A stretch of 13,024 nt of DNA from Lachnospiraceae bacterium UBA1729 (GCA_002315945.1 DCIJ01000046.1:1-13024); one strand, 5' to 3'; numbered from the stretch's first letter, positions 1 through 7,325 are shown. Program-made: numbers and translations. The notes: a model not told the origin generated them from the letters alone.

Positions 1-23
1 GAACCGTCCCCAAAGGAGAGAAA

Positions 24-1160
24 ATGGAAATTACATACGAAGCAGTGTGCTCATGGGAAGAAAATTCCTATATATGGGTTGATATTAGAGATGAGGGCTC
101 CATCGCTTATGGTGGGATTCCCCAGGCAAAATGGATTGCTGCACCAGATATAGAAGCTAAGAAAAGTGAATTACCGCGAGATAAAAAGATAGTCATCTAC
201 TGCATGCGTGGTGTAGTCAGTCTTGAGGTAGCTGAAAGCCTGAGAGAGGAAGGGTATGATGCATATTCCCTTCAGGGTGGATACTACAAGTACCTTGCAG
301 CCAAGATGATGGAAGATGCTAAACATGACAAAGAAAAATTAGAGCGGATTGAAGTAAGTATTAGAAAGAAATTCCATAAGGTACTGTTTTCAAGATTTGC
401 CAAGGCCATTAATGAATATGATCTTGTGCAGGAAAATGACCATATTGCAATATGTATTTCAGGCGGCAAGGATTCCATGCTGATGGCAAAGCTGTTTCAG
501 GAGCTTAAGAGACATAATAAGTTTCCTTTTGAACTGACATTCATGGTTATGGATCCGGGATACAGCCCTGAAAACAGGAGGCTGATTGAACAGAATGCCA
601 GATTAATGGACATTCCTGTTACCATTTTTGAATCTGATATATTTGATACGGTGGATACCGTTGAAAAGTCTCCCTGTTATCTGTGTGCAAGAATGCGAAG
701 AGGACACTTGTATAAAAAAGCCAAGGAGCTTGGCTGTAATAAGATTGCACTTGGACATCATTATGATGATGTCATTGAAACCATCCTGATGGGAATGCTC
801 TATGGCGCACAGGTGCAGACCATGATGCCCAAGCTTCACAGTACTAATTTTGAGGGGATGGAGTTAATCAGACCCATGTATCTTATTCGTGAAGATGATA
901 TTAAACACTGGAGAGACTACAATGAACTCTACTTTTTGCAGTGTGCATGTCATTTTACGGATACCTGTTCAAGCTGTCGTGATGATGGAACCAGCAATTC
1001 CAAGAGACTGGAAATCAAGAAGCTTATCGCTCAGCTTAAGCAGGTGAATCCATTTGTAGAAGCTAATATATTTAAGAGTGTAGAAAATGTAAATCTCAGC
1101 ACAGTAATAGCTTACAAGGAGAATGGTATCAGACATCATTTTCTGGAAAAGTATGATTGA
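24..1160 (+). CDS. Rhodanese-domain / TtcA-like tRNA 2-thiolation ATPase fusion
   Basis: The protein has 378 residues. Residues about 10-92 form a rhodanese-like domain (VDIRD start, likely sulfur-carrying Cys60 in the loop CMRGVVS). Residues about 115-345 are a PP-loop ATP pyrophosphatase of the TtcA/TtuA type: SGGKDS at 146-151, CYLC (Cys218, Cys221) and LGHHYDDVIET at 243-253. Family knowledge: TtcA adenylates a tRNA cytidine and inserts sulfur, using a [4Fe-4S] cluster held by three cysteines. Here the CxxC pair plus one of Cys307, 309, 315 or 318 could hold it. The fused rhodanese domain would hand over persulfide sulfur in cis (inference). The rhodanese loop lacks the usual final arginine (Val65), so its activity is uncertain. 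The ATG at 24 follows AAAGGAGAG at 13-21 with normal spacing. It is the first gene of a run with the next two; the following gene starts 35 bases after its stop. The exact tRNA target is not known from sequence. Confidence 0.88.
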   Translation: MEITYEAVCSWEENSYIWVDIRDEGSIAYGGIPQAKWIAAPDIEAKKSELPRDKKIVIYCMRGVVSLEVAESLREEGYDAYSLQGGYYKYLAAKMMEDAKHDKEKLERIEVSIRKKFHKVLFSRFAKAINEYDLVQENDHIAICISGGKDSMLMAKLFQELKRHNKFPFELTFMVMDPGYSPENRRLIEQNARLMDIPVTIFESDIFDTVDTVEKSPCYLCARMRRGHLYKKAKELGCNKIALGHHYDDVIETILMGMLYGAQVQTMMPKLHSTNFEGMELIRPMYLIREDDIKHWRDYNELYFLQCACHFTDTCSSCRDDGTSNSKRLEIKKLIAQLKQVNPFVEANIFKSVENVNLSTVIAYKENGIRHHFLEKYD

Positions 1161-1195
1161 GGTATCAGACAGATACGTTACGAGGAAAGAATTAA

Positions 1196-3442
1196 ATGGA
1201 ACGCATTGTTTTAGATGATAAAACACAGGACTTACTTCATAGAGCTATAGAAAAGCAGTATTCTTCCATATTCATAATTGATGTGGAAAAGGATTCCATC
1301 CAGGGGGTAATTGCGCCTGATGATGTTATAAATTTTGCAGCCCAGTATAAGACTGCATCAGAGACACTGATGGCCTTTACGATAGGATTTGTCTCGGCTA
1401 CCTATTTGGAGGAGGCCATTCATTTTTCAACCTGGGACAATATTATTTTTGCCCTCAACACAAGGGGAATAGTCTCTTTTGAGTGCAACTCCAAATTTGG
1501 GACCTGGTGTCGTATATCCTATATTTCAATGGAGCGGGATCAGTATGGTAATCTGAAAAAATTTGTCCTGACCATCCAGATTCTGGACGAAGAAAAAAAG
1601 GAGGAGCTAGTTCGTCTGGATGAATTGGGAAAGGCAAAAATTGAGAGTGAAATAGAAAACAATAAGCTCCTTAACATGAACAGAGATATTTCACTGGTTA
1701 ATTCAGTATTATCAAGGGATTATGCCAACATATATCTGGTAGATCCTTCAGTGGATACGGTGAAGGTAATCAAACAGGATTATTACAGGACTGAGGATGT
1801 AAGCGAAGGGGAGTATCTGACTGTTCCCTACAATATTGCTTTTAGAAAATATATAGATGACTGTGTGCACCCAGATGACAAGAAAGACCTATATCAGGCA
1901 GGATGTCGTGAGAACGTAATCAATCTGCTGAAGGCAACTGACATATTTACATATAATTACCGTTCGGTGCACAAAGGATTGCATAATTTTCAGTTTACAT
2001 TTAGAAAGATTGAAGATGGAAGGATAGTACTGGGCTTTAGAAATACTGACAGTATTATCGAAGGGAAAAACAGGCAGAGAGAACAGCTGGAGGCAGCAAT
2101 TTCACTGGCCGAGCATGATTCCATGACAGGTGCATTTAATCGTAATATGCTGAACAGAATGGAGAGTGCAGCTTCCAAATCAGAAAAATTATGTCTCATG
2201 ATGATAGATGTGGACAATTTCAAACAGATTAATGACAAGTATGGACATGAAGCTGGTGACAGGATAATCACAAGGCTGGCCTCACTTCTCATGACTCAGT
2301 CCAGAGAAACAGACACGGTTGTAAGATATGGTGGGGATGAATTCCTGATAATTATGAAGGACACAGCCGGCATAAGTGAAAGTGTTATTGCAGGCAAGTT
2401 TAATGCCATAAAAGAAGCCATATCCAAACCGGCTGAGGACACAATTTCGGTTTCTGTAAGTGCGGGCATTGCTTTTTCCAATGTGGGCTATTGTAAGGAA
2501 CTGTTTAACAAAGCAGATGCAGCCCTTTACAATGCCAAGGCAGCAGGGAAAAAGACCTTTTCAATTGATTTCGATACAGTCATGGAAAGAGGAAACGTAG
2601 AAAATAGTGTTCCTGAGAGATGTGCAAAATGTCTGTATGACAGGCAGAAAAACAAGGTTAATGACCCAGAATATATAAGACGTGTTAAGGAAATAATTGA
2701 TACCCGTGCCCCAGGAGATACATCTCCATATCTGGTGTACAGGTTTGAAAATCTTCACAGGGAGATGTTTGGCAGTACCAGGGATTATAGTGAGATTAAG
2801 AAAAAATATAATGATCTGGTTTTGTCAATGGAGGAAGGAATACGAAATAAAATCAAGGCCTCAGATAATCCCTTAAGGCAGGCCTTAAAGTATGCAAGAG
2901 TAGGAAACTATATTGATTTTGGTGCTATGGATGAGGTAAGTGAGGAGCAGTTTATAAAACTGTTGGATGACGCATCCTTCAGCGAAGAGGATGAGCGAAC
3001 CTTTGACTCTTTTGTGAGCCAGCTAAAGCTTGCAGATAATTTTTTACTTATTACAGACAACTGTGGAGAGATAGTACTGGACAAACTGTTTTTAGAACAG
3101 CTTAAGGTCAGGTTCCCAAGGCTCAACCTTCAGGTTCTGGTGAGGGGAGGAGAAGTACTCAATGATGCTACCTGTGAAGATGCAGAATATGTTGGAATAG
3201 ACAGGTTTGCTACTGTCACAGGTAATGGCATGCCAATAGCCGGAACAGTATATGATATGCTGACAAAAGAAGCCAAGGAATGCATAGATGAGGCACAGGT
3301 TATTCTTGCAAAGGGGCAGGGGAATTATGAGTCCATGAATGGACAGGGAATCCATGTCTTCTATTCATTTTTGTGCAAATGTGACATGTTCATGGACAAG
3401 TTCCAGGTGCCTCAGTTTACCGGTATGTTTATTGAAGAGTAA
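1196..3442 (+). CDS. Diguanylate cyclase (GGDEF) fused to DUF89 damage-control phosphatase domain
   Basis: This is one uninterrupted 748-residue frame. Residues 1-130 and 165-290 look like two PAS-like sensor regions separated by a short helical linker; no membrane segment is seen, so it should be cytoplasmic. GGDEF domain, about 298-456: DSMTGAFNR at 308-316, metal-site Asp338, the intact motif GGDEF at 379-383 and an intact inhibitory-site RETD at 370-373, so it should make cyclic-di-GMP with product feedback. Residues about 470-745 match DUF89/ARMT1-like phosphatases: CAKC (Cys476, Cys479), DNCGE with metal ligands Asp621 and Asn622, GGEVLNDAT with Asp657, GNGMPIAGT at 676-684, and KGQGNYES at 706-713. 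DUF89 enzymes are metal-dependent phosphatases acting on sugar phosphates and other damaged phosphometabolites. The substrate here is unknown. The ATG at 1196 follows GAGGAAAG at 1182-1189. The stop overlaps the cutC start. The fusion is unusual: DUF89 proteins are normally stand-alone, around 280-300 residues. Confidence 0.9.
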   Translation: MERIVLDDKTQDLLHRAIEKQYSSIFIIDVEKDSIQGVIAPDDVINFAAQYKTASETLMAFTIGFVSATYLEEAIHFSTWDNIIFALNTRGIVSFECNSKFGTWCRISYISMERDQYGNLKKFVLTIQILDEEKKEELVRLDELGKAKIESEIENNKLLNMNRDISLVNSVLSRDYANIYLVDPSVDTVKVIKQDYYRTEDVSEGEYLTVPYNIAFRKYIDDCVHPDDKKDLYQAGCRENVINLLKATDIFTYNYRSVHKGLHNFQFTFRKIEDGRIVLGFRNTDSIIEGKNRQREQLEAAISLAEHDSMTGAFNRNMLNRMESAASKSEKLCLMMIDVDNFKQINDKYGHEAGDRIITRLASLLMTQSRETDTVVRYGGDEFLIIMKDTAGISESVIAGKFNAIKEAISKPAEDTISVSVSAGIAFSNVGYCKELFNKADAALYNAKAAGKKTFSIDFDTVMERGNVENSVPERCAKCLYDRQKNKVNDPEYIRRVKEIIDTRAPGDTSPYLVYRFENLHREMFGSTRDYSEIKKKYNDLVLSMEEGIRNKIKASDNPLRQALKYARVGNYIDFGAMDEVSEEQFIKLLDDASFSEEDERTFDSFVSQLKLADNFLLITDNCGEIVLDKLFLEQLKVRFPRLNLQVLVRGGEVLNDATCEDAEYVGIDRFATVTGNGMPIAGTVYDMLTKEAKECIDEAQVILAKGQGNYESMNGQGIHVFYSFLCKCDMFMDKFQVPQFTGMFIEE

Positions 3443-4188
3443 TGACTATGGCAGATATTATACTTGAGGTTTGTGTTGATTCAGTAGAGTCAGCTATTGC
3501 TGCCCAGGCGGGAGGAGCTGACAGAATAGAATTATGTGGCAGCCTGATTACAGGTGGGCTTACACCCAGTCCGGCTTTGTTTCGGGCAGTGAAGCAGGCT
3601 GTGGATATACCTGTGCGGGTAATGATTAGGCCACGCTTTGGAGATTTTTGCTATTCTTCCCATGAGTATGAAATTATGTGTGAAGAGGTCAGCATGTTTT
3701 GTAATATGGGAGCCGATGCCATTGTCAGTGGATGTCTCACTAAGAATGGGGAGGTTGACATAACTATGATGCAGAGGCTTGTTAAACTGGCCGGCAGCAG
3801 GGAGTTTACCTTTCACAGAGCCTTTGATGTGACAAAAGATCCCTATAAGGCATTAGATGAAATAAAAGCACTGGGGATTGGAACCATCCTCACTTCTGGA
3901 CAGAAAAACAGCTTTGTGGAAGGCAGAGAGCTGATAAAGAATCTGGTCCATCTTGCAGGAGATGAGGTTGTAATCATGGCTGGTGCGGGGGTGTCTCCGG
4001 CAAGCCTTGAGCAATATGCTAATTATGTTGGCGCCAGGGCATATCATATGTCAGGCAAGGTGACCCTGGAGAGCTCTATGAAATATAGAAAAACAGGCAT
4101 CAGTATGGGTCTGCCTGGCCTAAATGAATACGAAATCTGGCAAACAGACGAAAAAACTGTCAGAAAAGCCAGAAAAATTCTAGATTAG
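3442..4188 (+). CDS. cutC: CutC family protein (copper homeostasis / TIM barrel)
   Basis: This is a full-length CutC of 248 residues, within the usual 230-250. Visible family motifs are ILEVCVDS near the start, GGADRIELC at 24-32, GGLTPS at 38-43, MIRPRFGDFCYS at 61-72, FHRAFD at 124-129, ILTSGQ at 149-154 and GAGVSP at 181-186. The family folds as a cytoplasmic TIM barrel and was named for copper tolerance in Escherichia coli; a direct copper role has been questioned, and the reaction is not settled. The ATG at 3442 overlaps the previous stop (TAATG), implying translational coupling. A second ATG at 3448 (residue 3) is better spaced from the weak GAAGAG at 3434-3439 and could be the true start. 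The upstream gene is the GGDEF-DUF89 fusion. No strong terminator follows. Confidence 0.93.
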   Translation: MTMADIILEVCVDSVESAIAAQAGGADRIELCGSLITGGLTPSPALFRAVKQAVDIPVRVMIRPRFGDFCYSSHEYEIMCEEVSMFCNMGADAIVSGCLTKNGEVDITMMQRLVKLAGSREFTFHRAFDVTKDPYKALDEIKALGIGTILTSGQKNSFVEGRELIKNLVHLAGDEVVIMAGAGVSPASLEQYANYVGARAYHMSGKVTLESSMKYRKTGISMGLPGLNEYEIWQTDEKTVRKARKILD

Positions 4189-4190
4189 TG

Positions 4191-4343
4191 ATGATTTATC
4201 CTAAATTTTGTGATAAAAAATATAATATCAATAGCGTAACTATGCTATTGTTTATGGGTATTTACCATAAGGACACTCGCGAAGCGTGTGGTGTTGTGAT
4301 GAAAGAAGAGCTAGGTAGTAGGGAAAACTTGTCAGAATTATGA
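4191..4343 (+). CDS. Possible small ORF in the leader of the response regulator gene (50 codons)
   Basis: An open frame begins at ATG 4191, two bases after the cutC stop, and ends at TGA 4341-4343, which overlaps the ATG of the next gene (ATGA). Internal starts at 4242, 4254 and 4299 would give 33, 29 or 14 residues; the shortest begins MKEELGSRENL. None has a recognisable ribosome binding site. The following gene also lacks a well-placed one (nearest AGGG at 4319-4322, 17 bases away), so coupling by this frame would make sense. Against coding: the same bases hold a TATAAT box and three consecutive hairpins, which explains them as untranslated leader. I do not recognise the peptide. Confidence 0.22.
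   Translation: MIYPKFCDKKYNINSVTMLLFMGIYHKDTREACGVVMKEELGSRENLSEL
4221..4226 (+). promoter_or_regulatory. Candidate -10 box for the response regulator operon
   Basis: This is a perfect TATAAT hexamer in the gap after cutC. No good -35 hexamer lies 16-18 bases upstream (bases 4197-4204 read TATCCTAA), so the promoter would be weak or activator-dependent. Initiation is expected near 4232-4234, inside the first hairpin of the leader. This is a sequence match only. Confidence 0.35.
4229..4290 (+). promoter_or_regulatory. Three consecutive hairpins in the leader of the response regulator gene
   Basis: Hairpin 1, 4229-4250: CAATAGC pairs with GCTATTG (7 bp, 8-base loop). Hairpin 2, 4251-4271: TTTATGG pairs with CCATAAG (7 bp with one T-G pair, 7-base loop). 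Hairpin 3, 4274-4290: CAC-T-CGC pairs with GCG-T-GTG across a GAA loop, with one T-T mismatch. None is followed by a run of T, so none is a clear intrinsic terminator; hairpin 1 might be a weak one for cutC. The set could be a structured 5' leader or a cis-acting RNA. I could not match it to a known riboswitch consensus, including the cyclic-di-GMP classes as I remember them. Confidence 0.4.
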
Positions 4344-5392
4344 AAAATCAGATTCTAATTGTTGATGATGTTGAAATGAATCGAGAACTCCTGACGGACA
4401 TTCTGTCAGATGAGTATGTTATTCTCACTGCTTCCAACGGTGTTGAGGCGGTAGATATTATGGAGAAGCACCATGATGATATAGTGGCTGTTCTCCTTGA
4501 TATTGTTATGCCTGAAATGGATGGCTATGAAGTATTGTACCGATTTAGAAAGAAGAACTGGCTTGGTCTCACCTCTGTCCTGGTTATTTCGGGAGAGAAG
4601 GACAAGGATAGCGAGAGACGATGCCTGGATTTGGGTGCCTTTGACTTTATCGGAAAACCCTTTGATCCTAATATTGTAAAAAAACGTGTTGAAAATGCGG
4701 TTGAGCTGGTGGCCTACAGAAAGCACCTGGAGAAAAAGGTTGAAAGTCAGACCAGATCCATCAGCAGATATGCCAACAGACTCAAGGCAATGAATGATAA
4801 TATCATCAGTGTTCTTGGATCTGTAGTTGAGTCCAGAAATCTGGAAAGTGGAGAGCATATCTATAGAGTTCAGACCTACAGTAAGATTCTGGGTACTGAA
4901 ATCATGAAGAGATATCCGGAATATAAGCTTGATGCTGAGAAGGTACATCTGATTACCTCTGCCAGCGCACTTCATGACCTGGGCAAGATATCAATACCAG
5001 ATAGTGTTCTTTTGAAGCCAGGCAAACTTACAGACGAAGAGTTTGCCCTGATGAAGGAACATTCCAATTTGGGATATGAAATAATACAGAACATAGGCAG
5101 GGCATGGGATAAAAAATATGCCAAGGTCAGCGGTGAGATAGCCCACTATCATCATGAGAGATGGGATGGAAGAGGGTATCCTGCCAAGCTGAAGGGAGAC
5201 GAAATTCCTATTGCTGCCCAGATCGTTTCCATAGCAGATGTCTACGACGCACTGGTGAATGAAAGATGCTATAAGAAGGCCTTTCCAAAGGACAAAGCCT
5301 TTGAGATGATAATGAATGGAGAATGCGGCATCTTTTCTCCCAAGCTTCTTGACTGTTTCAAACGTGTTAGAAGAAAGTTTGAAAAAGCGTAG
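4340..5392 (+). CDS. Response regulator with HD-GYP cyclic-di-GMP phosphodiesterase domain
   Basis: The protein has 350 residues. Receiver domain, about 4-120: acidic pair Asp9-Asp10, phospho-acceptor Asp54 (VLLDIVMPEMDGYE), Ser84 and Lys106-Pro107. A short linker helix at 120-150 leads to the HD-GYP domain at about 150-345: HDLGK at 212-216, IPDSVLLKPGKLT at 219-231, EHSNLGYEI at 240-248, and the signature HHERWDGRGYP at 271-281, all matching active family members. Family knowledge: these enzymes hydrolyse cyclic-di-GMP at a metal centre, with activity set by receiver phosphorylation. No partner histidine kinase is in the window. The ATG at 4340 has no convincing ribosome binding site. It is the first gene of a run with a MATE exporter (17-base gap to its chosen start) and a NUDIX hydrolase. 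It encodes the opposite activity to the GGDEF protein upstream. Confidence 0.93.
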   Translation: MKNQILIVDDVEMNRELLTDILSDEYVILTASNGVEAVDIMEKHHDDIVAVLLDIVMPEMDGYEVLYRFRKKNWLGLTSVLVISGEKDKDSERRCLDLGAFDFIGKPFDPNIVKKRVENAVELVAYRKHLEKKVESQTRSISRYANRLKAMNDNIISVLGSVVESRNLESGEHIYRVQTYSKILGTEIMKRYPEYKLDAEKVHLITSASALHDLGKISIPDSVLLKPGKLTDEEFALMKEHSNLGYEIIQNIGRAWDKKYAKVSGEIAHYHHERWDGRGYPAKLKGDEIPIAAQIVSIADVYDALVNERCYKKAFPKDKAFEMIMNGECGIFSPKLLDCFKRVRRKFEKA

Positions 5393-5399
5393 ATTATTT

Positions 5400-5404
5400 G
5401 AGGA
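5400..5404 (+). promoter_or_regulatory. Ribosome binding site fixing the MATE start at 5410
   Basis: GAGGA lies six bases before ATG 5410. The longer frame opening with TTG at 5398 would overlap this site and is therefore rejected as the start. Confidence 0.7.
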
Positions 5405-5409
5405 TGATT

Positions 5410-6753
5410 ATGAATTCAATCTATGAGGAAAATCCTGGCAGGGTTCTGGTCAGGTTTGCCATTCCCTATATGGTGGCTGCATTCCTGCAGACCCTGTACG
5501 GGCTGGTGGATTTGTTTGTAGTAGGACTGTATAATACTTCAACTACCACCACTGCAGTATCTGTAGGCAGTCAGATTATGCACATGATGACAGTGGTTAT
5601 TCTGGGACTGGTTCTTGGAATTACTGTTCAGGTGGGTAATAGTCTGGGGGCAGGCAATTTTGATAAGATTAAAAAAGTAATTGGTACCTCATCCCTGTTT
5701 TTTGGAGTCACAGCAGTGGCTTTTGCGGGATTGATGATGGTATTTAATACTTCAATAGTAGAGCTTGTATTAACACCTGCTGAGGCTGTGGCAGAAACCA
5801 GACAGTATCTTCTGATATGCAGCATCGGGGTGCCTTTTATTTTTGCCTTTAATATTGTTAGTGGAATACTCCGCGGACTGGGAGATTCCAGATCACCTAT
5901 GAATGCTGTTGTTGGTGCATGTATAGTTAATGTGATTTTGGATTTTGTCTTTGTTGGAGGTTATGGACTGGGAGCCAGAGGGGCAGCCCTTGCGACTATC
6001 ATTGGTCAGCTGGCCAGTTTTTTTGTGGTCTATTTTCTGTACAAAAAAAATTATGGCAAGTATCGTCTGATTCTGTCTGAAATCAGGGTTGATATGGATA
6101 TTCTCAGACAGGTGGTTTTTGTAGGTATTCCTGTAGCATTGCAGGACGGCTTTATTCAGGTGGCATTCATGGTAATCACAGCTATTGCTAATTCCAGGGG
6201 CCTGATAGACTCAGCTGCGGTTGGAGTGGTTGAGAAGCTGATCTGCTTTTTCTTCCTGATTCCATCCTCCTTTATGTCAGCAATTTCAGCCATTACTGCT
6301 CAAAATATAGGAGCAGGAAAATTATCCCGCGCCAAGGAAAGTCTCAGGTGGGGACTTATTATTACTGTAGGCTGGGGCTTATTTATTGGATTAATCAATC
6401 AGTTTATCCCGGGAGAATTTGTTGCTATTTTTACCAAGGATGAACTGGTCAGACAGGCCGGAGCGGTATATCTTAGGGGCTATGCAATAGATACCGCATT
6501 TGCAGCGGTTCATTTCTGCTTCAGCGGATTTTTTTGTGGCGCCCAGAAGTCCTGGATTTCATTTGTCCACAATCTGATTTCTGTACTGTTAATACGAATC
6601 CCAGGCTCATATCTGGCCAGCCTGTATTTCCCTGATACACTCTATCCAATGGGACTGGCGGCACCGACAGGTTCACTGGTTTCTGCTGTGATATGTATTG
6701 TCTTTTATGTGGCATTATTTAGAAGCAGACCAGGAGGGCAGGAGAAAAAATGA
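5410..6753 (+). CDS. MATE family multidrug/metabolite exporter
   Basis: With the ATG at 5410 the protein has 447 residues, the usual MATE length. It opens NSIYEENPGRVLVRFAIPYM and shows about 12 hydrophobic segments in two similar halves. The first half carries the family-like stretch TLYGLVDLFVVG and then GLVLGITVQVGNSLGAGN; the second half has the matching ITAQNIGAGK. MATE proteins are inner-membrane antiporters that expel drugs or metabolites using a sodium or proton gradient; the substrate cannot be read from sequence. The start was chosen for GAGGA at 5400-5404; a TTG at 5398 would add four residues but sits on that site. It lies between the HD-GYP regulator and a NUDIX gene, whose start overlaps its stop (ATGA), so the three are probably co-transcribed. 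Confidence 0.93.
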   Translation: MNSIYEENPGRVLVRFAIPYMVAAFLQTLYGLVDLFVVGLYNTSTTTTAVSVGSQIMHMMTVVILGLVLGITVQVGNSLGAGNFDKIKKVIGTSSLFFGVTAVAFAGLMMVFNTSIVELVLTPAEAVAETRQYLLICSIGVPFIFAFNIVSGILRGLGDSRSPMNAVVGACIVNVILDFVFVGGYGLGARGAALATIIGQLASFFVVYFLYKKNYGKYRLILSEIRVDMDILRQVVFVGIPVALQDGFIQVAFMVITAIANSRGLIDSAAVGVVEKLICFFFLIPSSFMSAISAITAQNIGAGKLSRAKESLRWGLIITVGWGLFIGLINQFIPGEFVAIFTKDELVRQAGAVYLRGYAIDTAFAAVHFCFSGFFCGAQKSWISFVHNLISVLLIRIPGSYLASLYFPDTLYPMGLAAPTGSLVSAVICIVFYVALFRSRPGGQEKK

Positions 6754-7241
6754 TGAAATACTGTGTAGAATGTGGAACTAAGCTTGAAATGAAATATCTG
6801 GAAAATGAGGGAGATATTCCCTACTGCCCCAAATGTGAGGCCCATCGTTTTCCAATATTCAATACAGCTGTAAGCATGATAGTAATTGATAAAGGCAGTA
6901 AAAAAATACTGTTAATCAAGCAGTACGGCAGGCCCTTTTTTATCCTGGTGGCTGGCTATGTGAACAGGGGTGAGTCCTGTGAGGAAGCCCTGGCCAGGGA
7001 GATATCAGAGGAGGTTGGACTTACAGTAACTGACTGGCAGTTTAATAAGAGCAAGTTCTATGAAGGCTCCAATACCCTGATGGTAAATTTTGCAGCCTTT
7101 GTTGATTCAACGGAGGTAAACTGTAATAAGGAGATAGATTCCTACCAGTGGTTCTCCTTTGATGAGGCCAGAAAAAATATTAAGGAGGGAAGCCTGGCCG
7201 AAGAATTCTTATGCGCCTTCCTGGATAAGCAACAGAATTAA
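6750..7241 (+). CDS. NUDIX hydrolase with N-terminal zinc ribbon
   Basis: The protein has 163 residues. The N-terminus carries two CxxC pairs (Cys5/Cys8 and Cys26/Cys29) forming a zinc ribbon. The NUDIX box at 69-91 fits the consensus completely: Gly69, Glu75, Arg83-Glu84, Glu87-Glu88, Gly90. Such enzymes cut nucleoside diphosphates linked to another group (NADH, ADP-ribose, nucleotide sugars) with magnesium. The zinc ribbon before the fold recalls NADH pyrophosphatase NudC, but the protein is shorter and the NudC signature after the box (SQPWPFP type) is absent, so the substrate is open. The start overlaps the MATE stop. ATG 6750 and ATG 6753 are adjacent; GGAG at 6741-6744 suits either, the second slightly better. 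It is the last gene before the terminator at 7279-7321. Confidence 0.9.
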   Translation: MMKYCVECGTKLEMKYLENEGDIPYCPKCEAHRFPIFNTAVSMIVIDKGSKKILLIKQYGRPFFILVAGYVNRGESCEEALAREISEEVGLTVTDWQFNKSKFYEGSNTLMVNFAAFVDSTEVNCNKEIDSYQWFSFDEARKNIKEGSLAEEFLCAFLDKQQN

Positions 7242-7278
7242 TGAATAATACATGCGCCAGCAAATTTAATTCGTAATA

Positions 7279-7321
7279 AATAACCTCTTGACATATATGA
7301 AGCAGGAGGTTATTATTTTTT
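7279..7321 (+). terminator. Intrinsic terminator after the NUDIX gene
   Basis: AATAACCTCTTG at 7279-7290 pairs with CAGGAGGTTATT at 7303-7314 (12 bp including one T-G pair) around a 12-base loop. It is followed by an A and six T (7316-7321). It lies 38 bases after the NUDIX stop. The same bases also hold a promoter; see the next entry. Confidence 0.75.
7288..7316 (+). promoter_or_regulatory. Near-consensus sigma-A promoter nested in the terminator
   Basis: TTGACA at 7288-7293, a 17-base spacer, then TATTAT at 7311-7316 gives a perfect -35 and a five-of-six -10. Initiation is expected near 7323-7325, giving a leader of about 100 bases before the hydrolase start at 7427. The -35 begins in the left arm of the terminator stem and the -10 spans the end of its right arm. 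This is the strongest promoter match I found in the window. Confidence 0.68.
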
Positions 7322-7325
7322 CACC

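Noticed and set aside
4229..4250. Hairpin after cutC as a strong intrinsic terminator
   Set aside because: The stem has only 7 bp and is followed by TTTATGGG rather than a T run; it may at best be a weak stop.
4229..4339. A cyclic-di-GMP riboswitch of a known class
   Set aside because: I cannot find the conserved core strings of the two known classes as I remember them; kept only as an unassigned structured leader.
4406..4975. Minus-strand frame (189 codons) opposite the response regulator
   Set aside because: Antisense to clear receiver and HD-GYP motifs; no start signals or domains.
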